From positions 1 to 57,383 of the forward strand of contig CAKPIA010000010.1 in NCBI GenBank assembly GCA_934162205.1: 57,383 nucleotides of DNA. Reading direction: 5' to 3'. The first letter of the stretch is position 1. Every line of letters begins with the position of its first letter. The notes beneath the pieces were generated by a model, which saw nothing but the letters and a program-made list of their open reading frames with translations, did not search any database and was not told the DNA's origin. The position numbers and the translations under genes were made by a program. Shown piece after piece: positions 32,906 through 41,651 of this stretch. Source of the stretch: an uncultured Clostridia bacterium (GTDB lineage Bacteria > Bacillota > Clostridia > TANB77 > CAG-508).

Positions 32906-34381
32906 ATGCGAAAATTTAAAATAGTTATTATGAATGGAATCGTTATTACATTAAGTTCATTAATAATGCAATCTGTTGGTTTTTATTTTATGATATACAT
33001 ATCAAACAAAATTGGAAGTGAGACATTAGGTATTTTTAATATTGTAATGGCTATTTATATGTTCTTTATAACACTAGCAACTTCAGGAATAAACATTGCA
33101 ACAACAAGATTAGTAGTTAAGACAAAATCAGGAAATTATAATTCTTCTACAAAAGAAGTTATGAAAAGATGCATATGTTACAGCTTATTTTTTGGAATAT
33201 TATCTTGTATTATATTAATAGGATTAGCCCCATATATTTCAAAATTATTTTTACATAATAAAATTTCTTTTAAATTACTCTATATTGTTGCAATAAGTTT
33301 GCCATTTATATCTGTTTCATCTTCTATTAATGGCTATTTTTGTGCTATAAGAAAAAATATTAAAAATGTATCTACCAAAATTTTTGAACAAATTATTAAA
33401 ATACTTTCAACAGCATACATATTATCTTTATTATTTTCGAGCGATGTAAACAATATGTGTTTGGCTTTAGTTTTGGGTGAAACAATTTGTGAAATATGTT
33501 CATGTATTTTATGTATAATTTTATATGTATACGAAGAAAAAAAATATTATTTTACTAGAGCAAAAGAGAACTATTTAAAATCAATATTAAAAATTTCAAT
33601 ACCAATATCTATAACATCATATATAAGATCAATATTATCTACTTTAAAACAAGCATTAATTCCTATACGATTAGAAAAAAGTGGTTTAAGTTACGAAAAT
33701 TCTTTATCTCAATATGGTTTAATAAGTGGTATGGCATTACCTGTATTAATGTTTCCAAGTGTAATAATATCATCTTTTAGTACACTTCTTTTACCAGAAT
33801 TTTCTTATTACAATGACCAAAGATCTTATAATTCAATAAATGTTGTAATTTCTAAAGTATTTAAACTAACATTTATATTTTCTATTGGAATTATGGGACT
33901 TTTCCTTTTTTATGGTAATGAAATAAGTAATATTATTTTTAAAAAAGAAGGAATTGGTTTTTATTTAATGATACTCTCACCTTTAATTATCCCAATGTAC
34001 TTAGACAATGTAATTGATAACATTTTAAAAGGATTAGACAAACAGGTTGGTGTAATGAAATGTAATATTATAGATTTATTTACAAGTATTTTAGGAATAT
34101 TTATTTTACTCCCTATTTTAGGAATTAAAGGTTATATTTTAATAACATTTTTTAGTATTTTGCTTAATTTTTCTATTAGCTTTATACAATTAAAAAAATG
34201 TACAGATTTTAAATTTGATATTGATAATTTTATTGTAAAACCTTTATTATTAATGTTTATAACTTATATACTATTATTGGTTATTTTTAATAGCAAAACT
34301 TATTTGCAAATAATTTTATATATAATAATTTATTTTACTTTTTCATATTTTAATTTTAAATTATATAATATTTTCAAATAA
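32906..34381 (+). CDS. SpoVB-like polysaccharide flippase (MOP superfamily)
   Basis: A 491-residue membrane protein with about fourteen helices. It opens VITLSSLIMQSVGFYFMIYISNKIG followed by LGIFNIVMAIYMFFITLATSGINIATTRLV, the SpoVB/MurJ/Wzx plan. B. subtilis SpoVB is about 518 residues and acts in spore cortex synthesis, probably as a lipid-linked precursor flippase under sigma-E. Given spoIVA and ger genes in the window a sporulation role is likely, but a capsule flippase cannot be excluded. It is monocistronic. Confidence 0.7.
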   Translation: MRKFKIVIMNGIVITLSSLIMQSVGFYFMIYISNKIGSETLGIFNIVMAIYMFFITLATSGINIATTRLVVKTKSGNYNSSTKEVMKRCICYSLFFGILSCIILIGLAPYISKLFLHNKISFKLLYIVAISLPFISVSSSINGYFCAIRKNIKNVSTKIFEQIIKILSTAYILSLLFSSDVNNMCLALVLGETICEICSCILCIILYVYEEKKYYFTRAKENYLKSILKISIPISITSYIRSILSTLKQALIPIRLEKSGLSYENSLSQYGLISGMALPVLMFPSVIISSFSTLLLPEFSYYNDQRSYNSINVVISKVFKLTFIFSIGIMGLFLFYGNEISNIIFKKEGIGFYLMILSPLIIPMYLDNVIDNILKGLDKQVGVMKCNIIDLFTSILGIFILLPILGIKGYILITFFSILLNFSISFIQLKKCTDFKFDIDNFIVKPLLLMFITYILLLVIFNSKTYLQIILYIIIYFTFSYFNFKLYNIFK

Positions 34382-34414
34382 ATATTTATTTTTTCATTTT
34401 TTTAGAATATAATG

Positions 34415-34453
34415 AATAACATATAAAATATAACTATATTTTATATTGTTATT
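34415..34453. promoter_or_regulatory. Long AT inverted repeat in the dapA leader
   Basis: AATAACATATAAAATATA (34415-34432) and its complement with one extra T (34435-34453), separated by AC. It starts just after a TATAAT (34408-34413), so it would fold at the very 5' end of the dapA mRNA or act as an operator. There is no T run. It does not look like a lysine riboswitch. Confidence 0.6.
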
Positions 34454-34480
34454 ATAAACTCTTTAAGGAGTGATTATTTT

Positions 34481-35359
34481 ATGAAAAAAATTTTATTTAC
34501 TGGCTGCGGAACAGCTATTGCAACACCATTTACAAAAAATGGCGTTAATTTAGAAGAATTCAAAAAATTAGTTGAATTTCAAATTAAAGAAGGAGTCGAT
34601 GCAATTATAGTATGTGGAACTACTGGTGAAGCATCCACTATGACTGAAGATGAAAAAATAGCAACTATAAAATGTGCTGTTGAAACATCTAATGATAGAG
34701 TTCCTATAATTGCTGGAACTGGTGGTAACAATACATCTTCTGCAATTAAAATGTCAAAAATAGCAGAGGAACTTGGAGTAGATGGATTACTTGTTGTTAC
34801 CCCTTACTATAACAAAACTACTCAAACTGGTCTTATAGAACACTATAAAGCAATTGCAAAAGAAGTATCTTTGCCAATAATTGTTTATAATGTACCTAGT
34901 AGAACAGGTTTAAACATATTACCTACAACTTGTTTAGAACTTTCTAAAATTGAAAATATTGTAGCAATTAAAGAAGCAAGTGGAAATCTTTCACAAGTTG
35001 CCGAAATTGCTAATCTTTGTGGTGACAACCTTACTATATATTCTGGAAATGATGACCAAATATTACCTGTTTTATCTTTAGGTGGAAAAGGTGTAATTTC
35101 TGTTTTATCTAATATTAAGCCAAAACTAACACACGATATGGTTGAATTATTTTTACAAGGAAAAATAAATGAAGCTAAAGAATTACAATTAAAGTCAATT
35201 CCATTAATAAAGGCTCTATTTTCTGAAGTAAACCCTATTCCTATTAAAGAAGCATTAAATATAGTTGGTTATAATTTTGGAATTCCAAGACTTCCTTTGG
35301 TTCCTATGTCTGAAAAAGGTAAAGAAAAATTAAAAGAAGAAATTAATAAATTAAAATAA
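34481..35359 (+). CDS. dapA: 4-hydroxy-tetrahydrodipicolinate synthase
   Basis: Condenses pyruvate with aspartate semialdehyde, the first committed step to diaminopimelate and, in spore formers, to dipicolinate. The 292-residue protein has the TIM-barrel motifs GTAIATPFTKNGV, VCGTTGEASTMTEDEK, the catalytic Tyr in IIVYNVPSRTGLN and the Schiff-base Lys in IVAIKEASGN. Length is normal. AAGGAGT precedes the ATG. It works with asd (29851) and dapB (36212), all on the plus strand but not in one operon. Confidence 0.97.
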   Translation: MKKILFTGCGTAIATPFTKNGVNLEEFKKLVEFQIKEGVDAIIVCGTTGEASTMTEDEKIATIKCAVETSNDRVPIIAGTGGNNTSSAIKMSKIAEELGVDGLLVVTPYYNKTTQTGLIEHYKAIAKEVSLPIIVYNVPSRTGLNILPTTCLELSKIENIVAIKEASGNLSQVAEIANLCGDNLTIYSGNDDQILPVLSLGGKGVISVLSNIKPKLTHDMVELFLQGKINEAKELQLKSIPLIKALFSEVNPIPIKEALNIVGYNFGIPRLPLVPMSEKGKEKLKEEINKLK

Positions 35360-35379
35360 CTAAATACATTTAACATAGA

Positions 35380-35406
35380 AAAAGCAGGATTTAATCCTGT
35401 TTTTTC
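35380..35406 (+). terminator. Terminator of dapA
   Basis: AAAAAGCAGGATT / AATCCTGTTTTTT stem and T run. Confidence 0.88.
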
Positions 35407-35446
35407 TTATTCTGTCTTTTTAGTTTTCACTATATTATGTTTTTTG

Positions 35447-35479
35447 GTTGTCAAAAAACTACGTCCCCATTGACAACCT
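35447..35479. repeat. REP-like palindromic repeat, copy 2
   Basis: Identical over 33 bp to copy 1 at 11268-11300, with a stem one base pair longer (GGTTGTCAA/TTGACAACC). It is placed between the dapA terminator and the next promoter. Flanking sequences of the two copies are unrelated. Confidence 0.85.
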
Positions 35480-35503
35480 TTAATAACTACTTAAATTTTA
35501 GTA

Positions 35504-35532
35504 TTGCTTACTAAAAAACAATATGCTATAAT
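35504..35532 (+). promoter_or_regulatory. Promoter of the HD-domain gene (and perhaps dapB)
   Basis: TTGCTT (35504-35509), 17 nt, TATAAT (35527-35532), about 47 nt before the ATG. Confidence 0.68.
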
Positions 35533-35578
35533 CAAATTAGATTTTATTACATAAGATATATAAAGAGGTTTTTAATAA

Positions 35579-36112
35579 ATGGAAAACGAAATAACAAAAA
35601 TATATGAAGATAAAGAGTTTATCTCTATTATAGATGATATTATAAATAATGAAACTGTTCAAAAAATGAAAGATTTTAGACAACACTATAATGTTTCTTG
35701 TTTTGAACATTGTTTATGTGTTTCATATTATAGCTATCTAATATGTAAAAAACTACATTTAGATTATAAATCAGTTGCAAGAGCTGGTATGCTCCATGAC
35801 TTATTTTTATATGATTGGAGAAAAAAAGTTAATGGAAGAAAAGGTCTACATGCATTTACTCATCCAAAAACAGCTTTGGAAAATTCTTTAAAACTTTTTA
35901 ATTTGAATAATAAAGAAAAAGACATTATTTTAAAACATATGTGGCCTGTTACAATAATTCCACCAAAATATCTTGAAAGTTTTGTTATTACTTTTGTTGA
36001 TAAACATTGTGCAATGTCAGAAACATTTAATTCATTTGCACAAATTTGTAGCAAAAAAACCGTTTTCAGATATGCATATGTTTTCTTATGCTTATTATTT
36101 ATAAGATTTTAA
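35579..36112 (+). CDS. HD-domain phosphohydrolase
   Basis: A 177-residue protein with metal-binding HD signatures: SCFEHCLCVSYYSYLIC (first His), RAGMLHDLFLYDW (HD pair), KTALENSL, and a late Asp in ITFVDKHCAM. It resembles small HD hydrolases of nucleotides or cyclic nucleotides. The C-terminal ten residues are hydrophobic. The substrate is unknown. It is directly upstream of dapB but separated by a hairpin (36129-36153), so co-transcription is uncertain. Confidence 0.82.
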   Translation: MENEITKIYEDKEFISIIDDIINNETVQKMKDFRQHYNVSCFEHCLCVSYYSYLICKKLHLDYKSVARAGMLHDLFLYDWRKKVNGRKGLHAFTHPKTALENSLKLFNLNNKEKDIILKHMWPVTIIPPKYLESFVITFVDKHCAMSETFNSFAQICSKKTVFRYAYVFLCLLFIRF

Positions 36113-36128
36113 TTTTATTAGAACAATA

Positions 36129-36153
36129 CTGAAAAAATTAAAGATTTTTTCAG
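36129..36153 (+). terminator. Hairpin after the HD-domain gene
   Basis: CTGAAAAAA / TTTTTTCAG, loop of 7. It has T residues in the 3' arm but no T run behind it, so a weak or partial terminator. A second small hairpin, AGAGGTGAG/CTC.CCTCT (36164-36186), follows in the dapB leader. Confidence 0.5.
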
Positions 36154-36211
36154 TAAATTTAAAGAGGTGAGATTTTTACTCCCTCTTCTATTATATTGGA
36201 GGTATGTATTT

Positions 36212-36958
36212 ATGTTAGAAGTATTAGTAAATGGTTGTAATGGTAAAATGGGACAAGTTGTTTGTGATTTAGTAGAAAAGGATGAAGAGCTTTTATTAAA
36301 ATGTGGTTTTGATAAAGAAAATACTGGAGAATTTGCATTTCCTGTATATACTAATATAAATGAAATTACAGAAAAACCTGATGTTATTATTGATTTTTCT
36401 ATTCCTATTGCAACTTTTAATATTCTTGAATATGCTAAGGAAAACAAAGTGCCTGTTGTAATTGCAACAACTGGTTTTACAGAAGAACAAGAAAATTTAA
36501 TTAAAGAATATTCAAAAGATCTTCCTATTTTTAAATCTGCGAATATGTCTTATGATATTAATATTATGAAAAGAATTGTAATGGAACTTGCTCCTCTTTT
36601 AAAAGGTACAGATATCGAAATTACAGAAGTTCATCATAATAGAAAAATTGATAGTCCTAGTGGTACTGCTCAAATGCTTGCAGATGCAATTAATTCTAGT
36701 TTAGGAAATACATATCATTGTGAATATAATAGACATGATAAAAGAGAAAAAAGAGATAAAAAAGAAATCGGTATGTCTTCTATAAGAGGTGGAAATATCG
36801 TTGGTGAACATACAGTTCAATTTTTTGGAGAATATGAAACTTTTGAAATAAAACATACATCTTATTCTAGAAATGTTTTTGCAGAAGGTGCTATAAAAGC
36901 TGCTAAATTTATTTCGAATAAAGAATCTGGTTTTTATAATATGGATAATATGAATTAA
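36212..36958 (+). CDS. dapB: 4-hydroxy-tetrahydrodipicolinate reductase
   Basis: NAD(P)H-dependent step after DapA. An in-frame GTG at 36167 would add 15 residues, but GGAGGT 8 nt before the ATG at 36212 fixes the start (248 residues). Motifs: nucleotide-binding VLVNGCNGKMGQVV, DVIIDFSIPIATFNIL, VIATTGFTEEQ, and the catalytic/substrate stretch EITEVHHNRKIDSPSGTA. Length is normal. It completes the asd-dapA-dapB set in this region. Confidence 0.96.
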   Translation: MLEVLVNGCNGKMGQVVCDLVEKDEELLLKCGFDKENTGEFAFPVYTNINEITEKPDVIIDFSIPIATFNILEYAKENKVPVVIATTGFTEEQENLIKEYSKDLPIFKSANMSYDINIMKRIVMELAPLLKGTDIEITEVHHNRKIDSPSGTAQMLADAINSSLGNTYHCEYNRHDKREKRDKKEIGMSSIRGGNIVGEHTVQFFGEYETFEIKHTSYSRNVFAEGAIKAAKFISNKESGFYNMDNMN

Positions 36959-36986
36959 AGTGGACTTTTATAATGTCCACTTTTTT
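36957..36986. terminator. Bidirectional terminator between dapB and the DUF4363 gene
   Basis: AAAGTGGAC / GTCCACTTT stem with a TTTTATAAT loop and T run. It touches the 3' end of the convergent gene. Confidence 0.9.
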
Positions 36987-37374
36987 AAAATATATTAACC
37001 AATTCAAATTTATATTTATCTTCTATATGTTGTAACACATATACAGACTTATCTAATTCACTAACTGCCATTTCATATTCTTTTACATTTACGCTTCCTT
37101 TTAATGCTACCATATCTGTCTCTGCTTTTTCTAATTCATCATGTTCTATAAAATATGCTAATTTTTCATGATACCCAAGCCATTCATTATATATTTTTTC
37201 CATATCTTTAAGCAATTTTTCATTATCTTTATCTTCTTTTATTAATTCTTCTCTTAATGTTTCTAGTTTTCTAGTTATATCTTCTATTGTTTTTTCTGTA
37301 TATTCTTGAGTTTTAAAATCAAAAGTAAAAATTGATATAAAAATTACTACACAAACCGCCATTTCTTTAAGCAT
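36985..37374 (-). CDS. DUF4363-family protein
   Basis: A 129-residue protein. The frame runs 14 codons further up, but GGAGG inside the end of the DUF421 gene supports the ATG at 37372-37374. One N-terminal hydrophobic segment (MAVCVVIFISIFTF, signal anchor) is followed by a charged, largely helical domain with heptad-like leucines. DUF4363 genes are regularly paired with DUF421 in spore-forming Firmicutes. The biochemical role is unknown. It overlaps the DUF421 stop by 8 nt. Confidence 0.78.
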   Translation of the reverse strand: MLKEMAVCVVIFISIFTFDFKTQEYTEKTIEDITRKLETLREELIKEDKDNEKLLKDMEKIYNEWLGYHEKLAYFIEHDELEKAETDMVALKGSVNVKEYEMAVSELDKSVYVLQHIEDKYKFELVNIF

Positions 37375-38047
37375 CTTTTCCTCCTTTTCCCTGGCAGAAC
37401 ATTTGACCTCTACCATCTATGGTCACTAGTAATGCATCTTGTGGATTTATTTTAAATTTATTTACTTCTTTCTTTAGCCAATTGTAATCTTTTCCAAGTT
37501 TTTGTAGGTTGTCTTCCATTATTTTACCATCAACTACTAAATCATATGGTATTCCTTCATATTCTGGCATTATATTAAAATCTTCTGGTATTGTATTTCT
37601 TTTATTTGGTTTTTGTATTACAGTAACTTGTCCACTTGTTTCTAATATTGCATATTCTACATCTGATATATTTACTACATTACTTGATCTTAGTCTTTCT
37701 TGTAATTCATTTACTGTAAATCTTTCTTTTCTTAATACTTTTTCATCAATTCTTCCTCTATATATTAAAATACTTGGTTTACCGCAAATAATCTCTCTTG
37801 CTTTAACACTTTTTAGATTTATTACAGAAATTATTAAATGCATTAATAATAAACCTAATATTGGAACTATACCATTACTTATTGGTATTCCTATTTCTGT
37901 CATTGGAATTGACGCCAAATCTGCAATCATTATTGCAATTGCGAGCTCAAATGGTTGAAGTTGTCCTATTTCTCTCTTTCCCATTAATCTCATTACAATT
38001 AATACTATTATGTATAAAACAATTGATCTAAAAAAAGTTATAAGCAT
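37367..38047 (-). CDS. DUF421/YetF-family membrane protein
   Basis: A 226-residue protein. Three N-terminal helices (about 5-22, 34-50, 60-78) include RLMGKREIGQLQPFELAIAIMIADLASIPM, followed by a soluble region with GKPSILIYRGRIDEKVLRKERFTVNEL and a second small domain ending QDALLVTIDGRGQ. This is the YetF/YdfS layout. Homologues are linked to sporulation and spore germination operons in Bacilli and Clostridia. It forms a two-gene operon with the DUF4363 gene. Confidence 0.9.
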   Translation of the reverse strand: MLITFFRSIVLYIIVLIVMRLMGKREIGQLQPFELAIAIMIADLASIPMTEIGIPISNGIVPILGLLLMHLIISVINLKSVKAREIICGKPSILIYRGRIDEKVLRKERFTVNELQERLRSSNVVNISDVEYAILETSGQVTVIQKPNKRNTIPEDFNIMPEYEGIPYDLVVDGKIMEDNLQKLGKDYNWLKKEVNKFKINPQDALLVTIDGRGQMFCQGKGGKDA

Positions 38048-38204
38048 ATCTTTCTCCTTTTACTTAAATTATTTTAAACTTATTTTTTACAATAAAAAGA
38101 TATTTATTCATTATTTGAATAAATAAAATTAATTTGTTAATAATAATTTTATAACCTTATTTTATATGCATTAAATTTTTAAAACTTTTAAGGAGGTTTA
38201 AGAT

Positions 38205-38576
38205 ATGTCAAATACTCAAAGTAATAGTACTAGTGGTACTTCCATAGTATGGCAAATAGTTGGTAGATTAGTGGGTGCAGCTATAGTCTTGGCAATTACT
38301 GCATTCTTTACACCTGGATTTACAATAAATAATTTTTGGGCTTTAGCTATTGCAGCTGTAGTGCTTACAGTAATTGATTATTTAATAATCAAATTCACAG
38401 GATTACATGCAACTCCTTTTGGTAAAGGATTTGTTGGATTTGCATTAGCAGCTGTTGTATTATATGCAACTCAATTTTTTGTAGCAGGTTATACTATTTC
38501 TTGGATGGCCGCAATAATAGGTGCTTTAATTTATGGTGTAATTGATTACTTCATCCCTGGAAATCAAAATATGTAG
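38205..38576 (+). CDS. Small four-helix membrane protein (phage-holin-4 / YvlD-like)
   Basis: A 123-residue protein. A Ser/Thr/Asn-rich start is followed by about four hydrophobic segments: LVGAAIVLAITAFFTPGF, FWALAIAAVVLTVIDYLII, GFVGFALAAVVLYATQFFV and WMAAIIGALIYGVIDYFI. Repeated 'VIDY' at helix ends suggests an internal duplication. It resembles small membrane proteins annotated as phage holin family 4 or DUF2512, without phage context. AGGAGG lies before the ATG. It is monocistronic with a strong terminator. Function unknown. Confidence 0.72.
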   Translation: MSNTQSNSTSGTSIVWQIVGRLVGAAIVLAITAFFTPGFTINNFWALAIAAVVLTVIDYLIIKFTGLHATPFGKGFVGFALAAVVLYATQFFVAGYTISWMAAIIGALIYGVIDYFIPGNQNM

Positions 38577-38600
38577 TTTTTAGAGATGATTAAAACAGTA

Positions 38601-38648
38601 AAATGGAGTTTTAGTTTAAATAAATTTTAAACTAAAACTCCATTTTTT
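38601..38648. terminator. Bidirectional terminator between the small membrane gene and glmU
   Basis: A 20-bp stem AAATGGAGTTTTAGTTTAAA and its complement, 5-nt loop, T run on both strands. Confidence 0.93.
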
Positions 38649-39906
38649 ATTTTTTATTCCAATCTTTTTTATTTGTTTGTCTTTCTCTTGCAATTGCTAA
38701 ACTGTTTTCTGGTACATCTTCTGTTATTGTAGATCCTGCTCCTACAAAAACATTATCTCCTAATGTAACAGGTGCTACAAAATTTGAATTTGAACCAATA
38801 AAACAATTTTCTCCTATAATAGTTTTACTTTTATTTAATCCATCATAATTACATGTTATAGTTCCACATCCTATATTTGTATGTGCCCCTATTTGGCAAT
38901 CTCCCATGTATGATAAATGAGGTACTTTTGTTCCTTCACCTATAATTGCTTTTTTTATTTCAACAAAGCTTCCTATTTTTACTTTACTCGCTAATCTACA
39001 TCCTTCTCTTATATATGAGTTAGGTCCTATCTCACAATCTTCTCCAATTTGTACATCTGACTTTATAGTTGTATTTGGATGAATAACTGTGTCCATTCCA
39101 ATTTTAACATCATCATATATATATGTACTATTAATATCTTCTATTGTTACACCATTATTCATATGTTCTGTATTTATACGATGTTGAAGAATTTTTGTAA
39201 GCATTTGTAATTGCATTCTATCATTTACACCTAATATTTCTGTGTTATCTTTTACTATAAATGCTCCTGTTCTTAAACCTTTATCTCCTATAATTTTTAT
39301 TACATCTGTTAAGTAATATTCTCCTTGTGAGTTATTTGGTCTTATTTCTTTTAGTGCTTCTAGTAACATTTCTATATCAAAACAATATATACCACCATTT
39401 ATTTCTTGAATTTCTCTTTGTTCATCTGTTGCATCTTTTTCTTCTACTATTGCTTTAATGTTTCCACCTTCATCACGAATTATTCTTCCATATCCTTTTG
39501 GATCATCATATATTGCTGTTAATACTGTTGCATATTCATTATTATCAATAGATTTTTTTAAAAGTCTGTTAATTGTTTCTGGTCTTAATATCGGAACATC
39601 TCCATTTAGTACTAATACTTTTCCTTTTTTCCCTTCTAGATATTTAGTTGCTTGCATTACCGCATGACCTGTTCCTAGCATTTCTTTTTGTTCTACATAT
39701 TTTACATCTTCCCCAAGAACTCCCTGTACTTGTTCTTTCATGTATCCAACAACTGCAACTATGTCTTCTATTCCTGCTTTTTTAGCATTTTCTACTGCTC
39801 TTTTTACTATTTCTTTTCCATATATTTTTTGTACTAATTTTGAATTTTTTGATTTCATTCTTGTTCCTTTTCCTGCTGCCATAACTATAGCCATAACATC
39901 TTGCAT
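38647..39906 (-). CDS. glmU: Bifunctional GlcNAc-1-phosphate uridylyltransferase / glucosamine-1-phosphate acetyltransferase
   Basis: Makes UDP-GlcNAc for peptidoglycan and teichoic acids. A GTG at 39915 could add three codons; I take the ATG at 39906. The N-terminal pyrophosphorylase domain has IVMAAGKGTRMKSKNSK, EMLGTGHAVMQA and VLNGDVPILRPET. The C-terminal left-handed beta-helix has SFVEIKKAIIGEGTKVPHLSYMGDCQIG with the catalytic His region, then TNIGCGTITCNYDG. At about 419 residues it is shorter than the usual 450-460, with the loss at the extreme C-terminus (ends RERQTNKKDWNKK). Confidence 0.95.
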   Translation of the reverse strand: MQDVMAIVMAAGKGTRMKSKNSKLVQKIYGKEIVKRAVENAKKAGIEDIVAVVGYMKEQVQGVLGEDVKYVEQKEMLGTGHAVMQATKYLEGKKGKVLVLNGDVPILRPETINRLLKKSIDNNEYATVLTAIYDDPKGYGRIIRDEGGNIKAIVEEKDATDEQREIQEINGGIYCFDIEMLLEALKEIRPNNSQGEYYLTDVIKIIGDKGLRTGAFIVKDNTEILGVNDRMQLQMLTKILQHRINTEHMNNGVTIEDINSTYIYDDVKIGMDTVIHPNTTIKSDVQIGEDCEIGPNSYIREGCRLASKVKIGSFVEIKKAIIGEGTKVPHLSYMGDCQIGAHTNIGCGTITCNYDGLNKSKTIIGENCFIGSNSNFVAPVTLGDNVFVGAGSTITEDVPENSLAIARERQTNKKDWNKK

Positions 39907-40041
39907 ATTATTCACCTATTCCTTTCAATTTTATATACTTTATTTTATTTATTTTTCTAATATTTTGTTACCTTTATTACTAAACTTACTGCATATTTTA
40001 ACACAATCGAAATCTAAAATCAATTTTTTTTGAATTTTTAA

Positions 40042-40072
40042 GCATATTTATATAAATATTTCAATATACATT
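40042..40072 (+). promoter_or_regulatory. Possible sporulation (sigma-E-like) promoter of spoIVA
   Basis: GCATATT (40042-40048), 16 nt, TATACATT (40065-40072). It matches the sigma-E -35 (KMATATT) well and 6/8 of the -10 (CATACAAT), with spacing 1-2 nt longer than consensus. Tentative. Confidence 0.35.
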
Positions 40073-40118
40073 AATTAAAGTAATTGTACAAACATTTTAC
40101 AAGGAGGTATATTTATAG

Positions 40119-41597
40119 ATGGAAAATCTAGGATTGTATCAAGATATAGCAAAAAGAACTGATGGTGACATTTATGTTGGAGTTGTTGGTCCTGTTAGGA
40201 CTGGTAAATCTACTTTTATAAAAAAATTTATGGATTTACTTGTTATACCTAATATAGAAAACGAGTATAAAAAAGAAAGAGCTAAAGACGAACTTCCTCA
40301 AAGTGCCGGTGGTCGTACTATAATGACTACAGAGCCAAAATTTGTTCCTAATGAAGCTATTGAAATTACAGTAGATAAAAATTTAAAATTAAAAACACGT
40401 TTAGTAGATTGTGTTGGTTATTTAGTTGACAATGCAATTGGCTATTTAGAAGACGACATGCCAAGAATGGTAAAAACACCCTGGTCTGACGAGGAAATGC
40501 CATTTGAAACAGCTGCTGAAATTGGAACTAAAAAAGTTATTCAAGAACATTCTACAATAGGAATATTAGTAACAACTGATGGTTCAATTACAGATATTCC
40601 AAGGGAAGACTATGTTAAAGCTGAAGAAAGAGTTGCAAATGAACTACATGAACTTAATAAGCCATTTATTGTTGTTCTTAATTCTAGTAATCCAACTTCT
40701 CCTTCTACTCAAGAATTAGCACAAAGTTTAAGTGAAAAATATAACACTTCTGTTATACCTACAAATTGCGAAAACTTATCTTTAGAAGATATTAATAATA
40801 TGTTCTCTAAAATTTTATATGAATTTCCTGTTGAACAAGTTAATATTTCATTCCCTAAATGGATAGATGGTTTAGATTTTTCACATCCATTAAAAATTGA
40901 ACTATTTAATGAAATTCAAACAAGCTTTAGTAAAATTTCTGTTTTAAAAGATGTAAATCCTTGTGTTAATTCTATTAACCAAACTGATATAATATCAAAA
41001 TGTTATGTTGAAAACATTATGTTAGGAACTGGAAAAGTAAACGTCTCTATTGTTTTAAAAGATGAATTATTTTACAATGTTCTTACAGAAATGACTGGCG
41101 TAGAAATTAGTAATGAAGGCGATTTATTTGCAATTATTAGTGAACTTTCTAAAACAAAAAAAGAATATGATAAAATTGCTTATGCATTAGAAGAAGTTAA
41201 AGCAAAAGGTTATGGAATTGTTACACCTTCTATGGATGAATTAATACTAGAAGAACCAGAAATGGTAAAACAAGGCTCTAGATTTGGAGTAAAACTTCGT
41301 GCTACTGCCCCTAGTTTGCATTTAATTCGTGCAAATATAGAAACAGAAGTCTCTCCTATTGTTGGATCTGAAAAACAATCAGAAGAACTTGTAAATTATC
41401 TTTTATCTGAATTTGAAAATGATCCTAAGAAAATATGGGAATCTAATATATTCGGAAAAAGTTTACACGAACTTGTTAATGAAGGACTTCAAACTAAATT
41501 AAATAAAATGCCAGAAGATGCCCAACTTAAATTACAAGAAACATTAGAAAGAATAGTAAATGAAGGCAGTGGTGGACTAATTTGTATAATTTTATAA
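40119..41597 (+). CDS. spoIVA: Stage IV sporulation protein A (spore coat morphogenetic ATPase)
   Basis: A 492-residue ATPase that polymerises on the outer forespore membrane as the basement layer of the spore coat. The N-terminus LGLYQDIAKRTDGDIYVGVVGPVRTGKSTFIKKF holds the Walker A, then LPQSAGGRTIMTTEPKF and LVDCVGYLVDNAIGY (Walker B-like). A middle domain follows, and the C-terminal domain ends GGLICIIL, as in all SpoIVA. Length is standard (492 in B. subtilis). AAGGAGGT lies 11 nt before the ATG. It is a diagnostic marker that the organism makes endospores. Confidence 0.97.
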   Translation: MENLGLYQDIAKRTDGDIYVGVVGPVRTGKSTFIKKFMDLLVIPNIENEYKKERAKDELPQSAGGRTIMTTEPKFVPNEAIEITVDKNLKLKTRLVDCVGYLVDNAIGYLEDDMPRMVKTPWSDEEMPFETAAEIGTKKVIQEHSTIGILVTTDGSITDIPREDYVKAEERVANELHELNKPFIVVLNSSNPTSPSTQELAQSLSEKYNTSVIPTNCENLSLEDINNMFSKILYEFPVEQVNISFPKWIDGLDFSHPLKIELFNEIQTSFSKISVLKDVNPCVNSINQTDIISKCYVENIMLGTGKVNVSIVLKDELFYNVLTEMTGVEISNEGDLFAIISELSKTKKEYDKIAYALEEVKAKGYGIVTPSMDELILEEPEMVKQGSRFGVKLRATAPSLHLIRANIETEVSPIVGSEKQSEELVNYLLSEFENDPKKIWESNIFGKSLHELVNEGLQTKLNKMPEDAQLKLQETLERIVNEGSGGLICIIL

Positions 41598-41612
41598 TAA
41601 AAATCAATATAT

Positions 41613-41651
41613 AAAAAAATCCAATGAGAAATTATCTCATTGGATTTTTTT
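41613..41651. terminator. Bidirectional terminator between spoIVA and the transglutaminase-like gene
   Basis: AAAAAAATCCAATGAGA / TCTCATTGGATTTTTTT, perfect 17-bp arms and a 5-nt loop. Confidence 0.94.

Noticed and set aside
36154..36211. Lysine riboswitch upstream of dapB (AGAGGTGAG start)
   Set aside because: The leader is only about 100 nt with two small hairpins; the multi-helix lysine-riboswitch core is absent.
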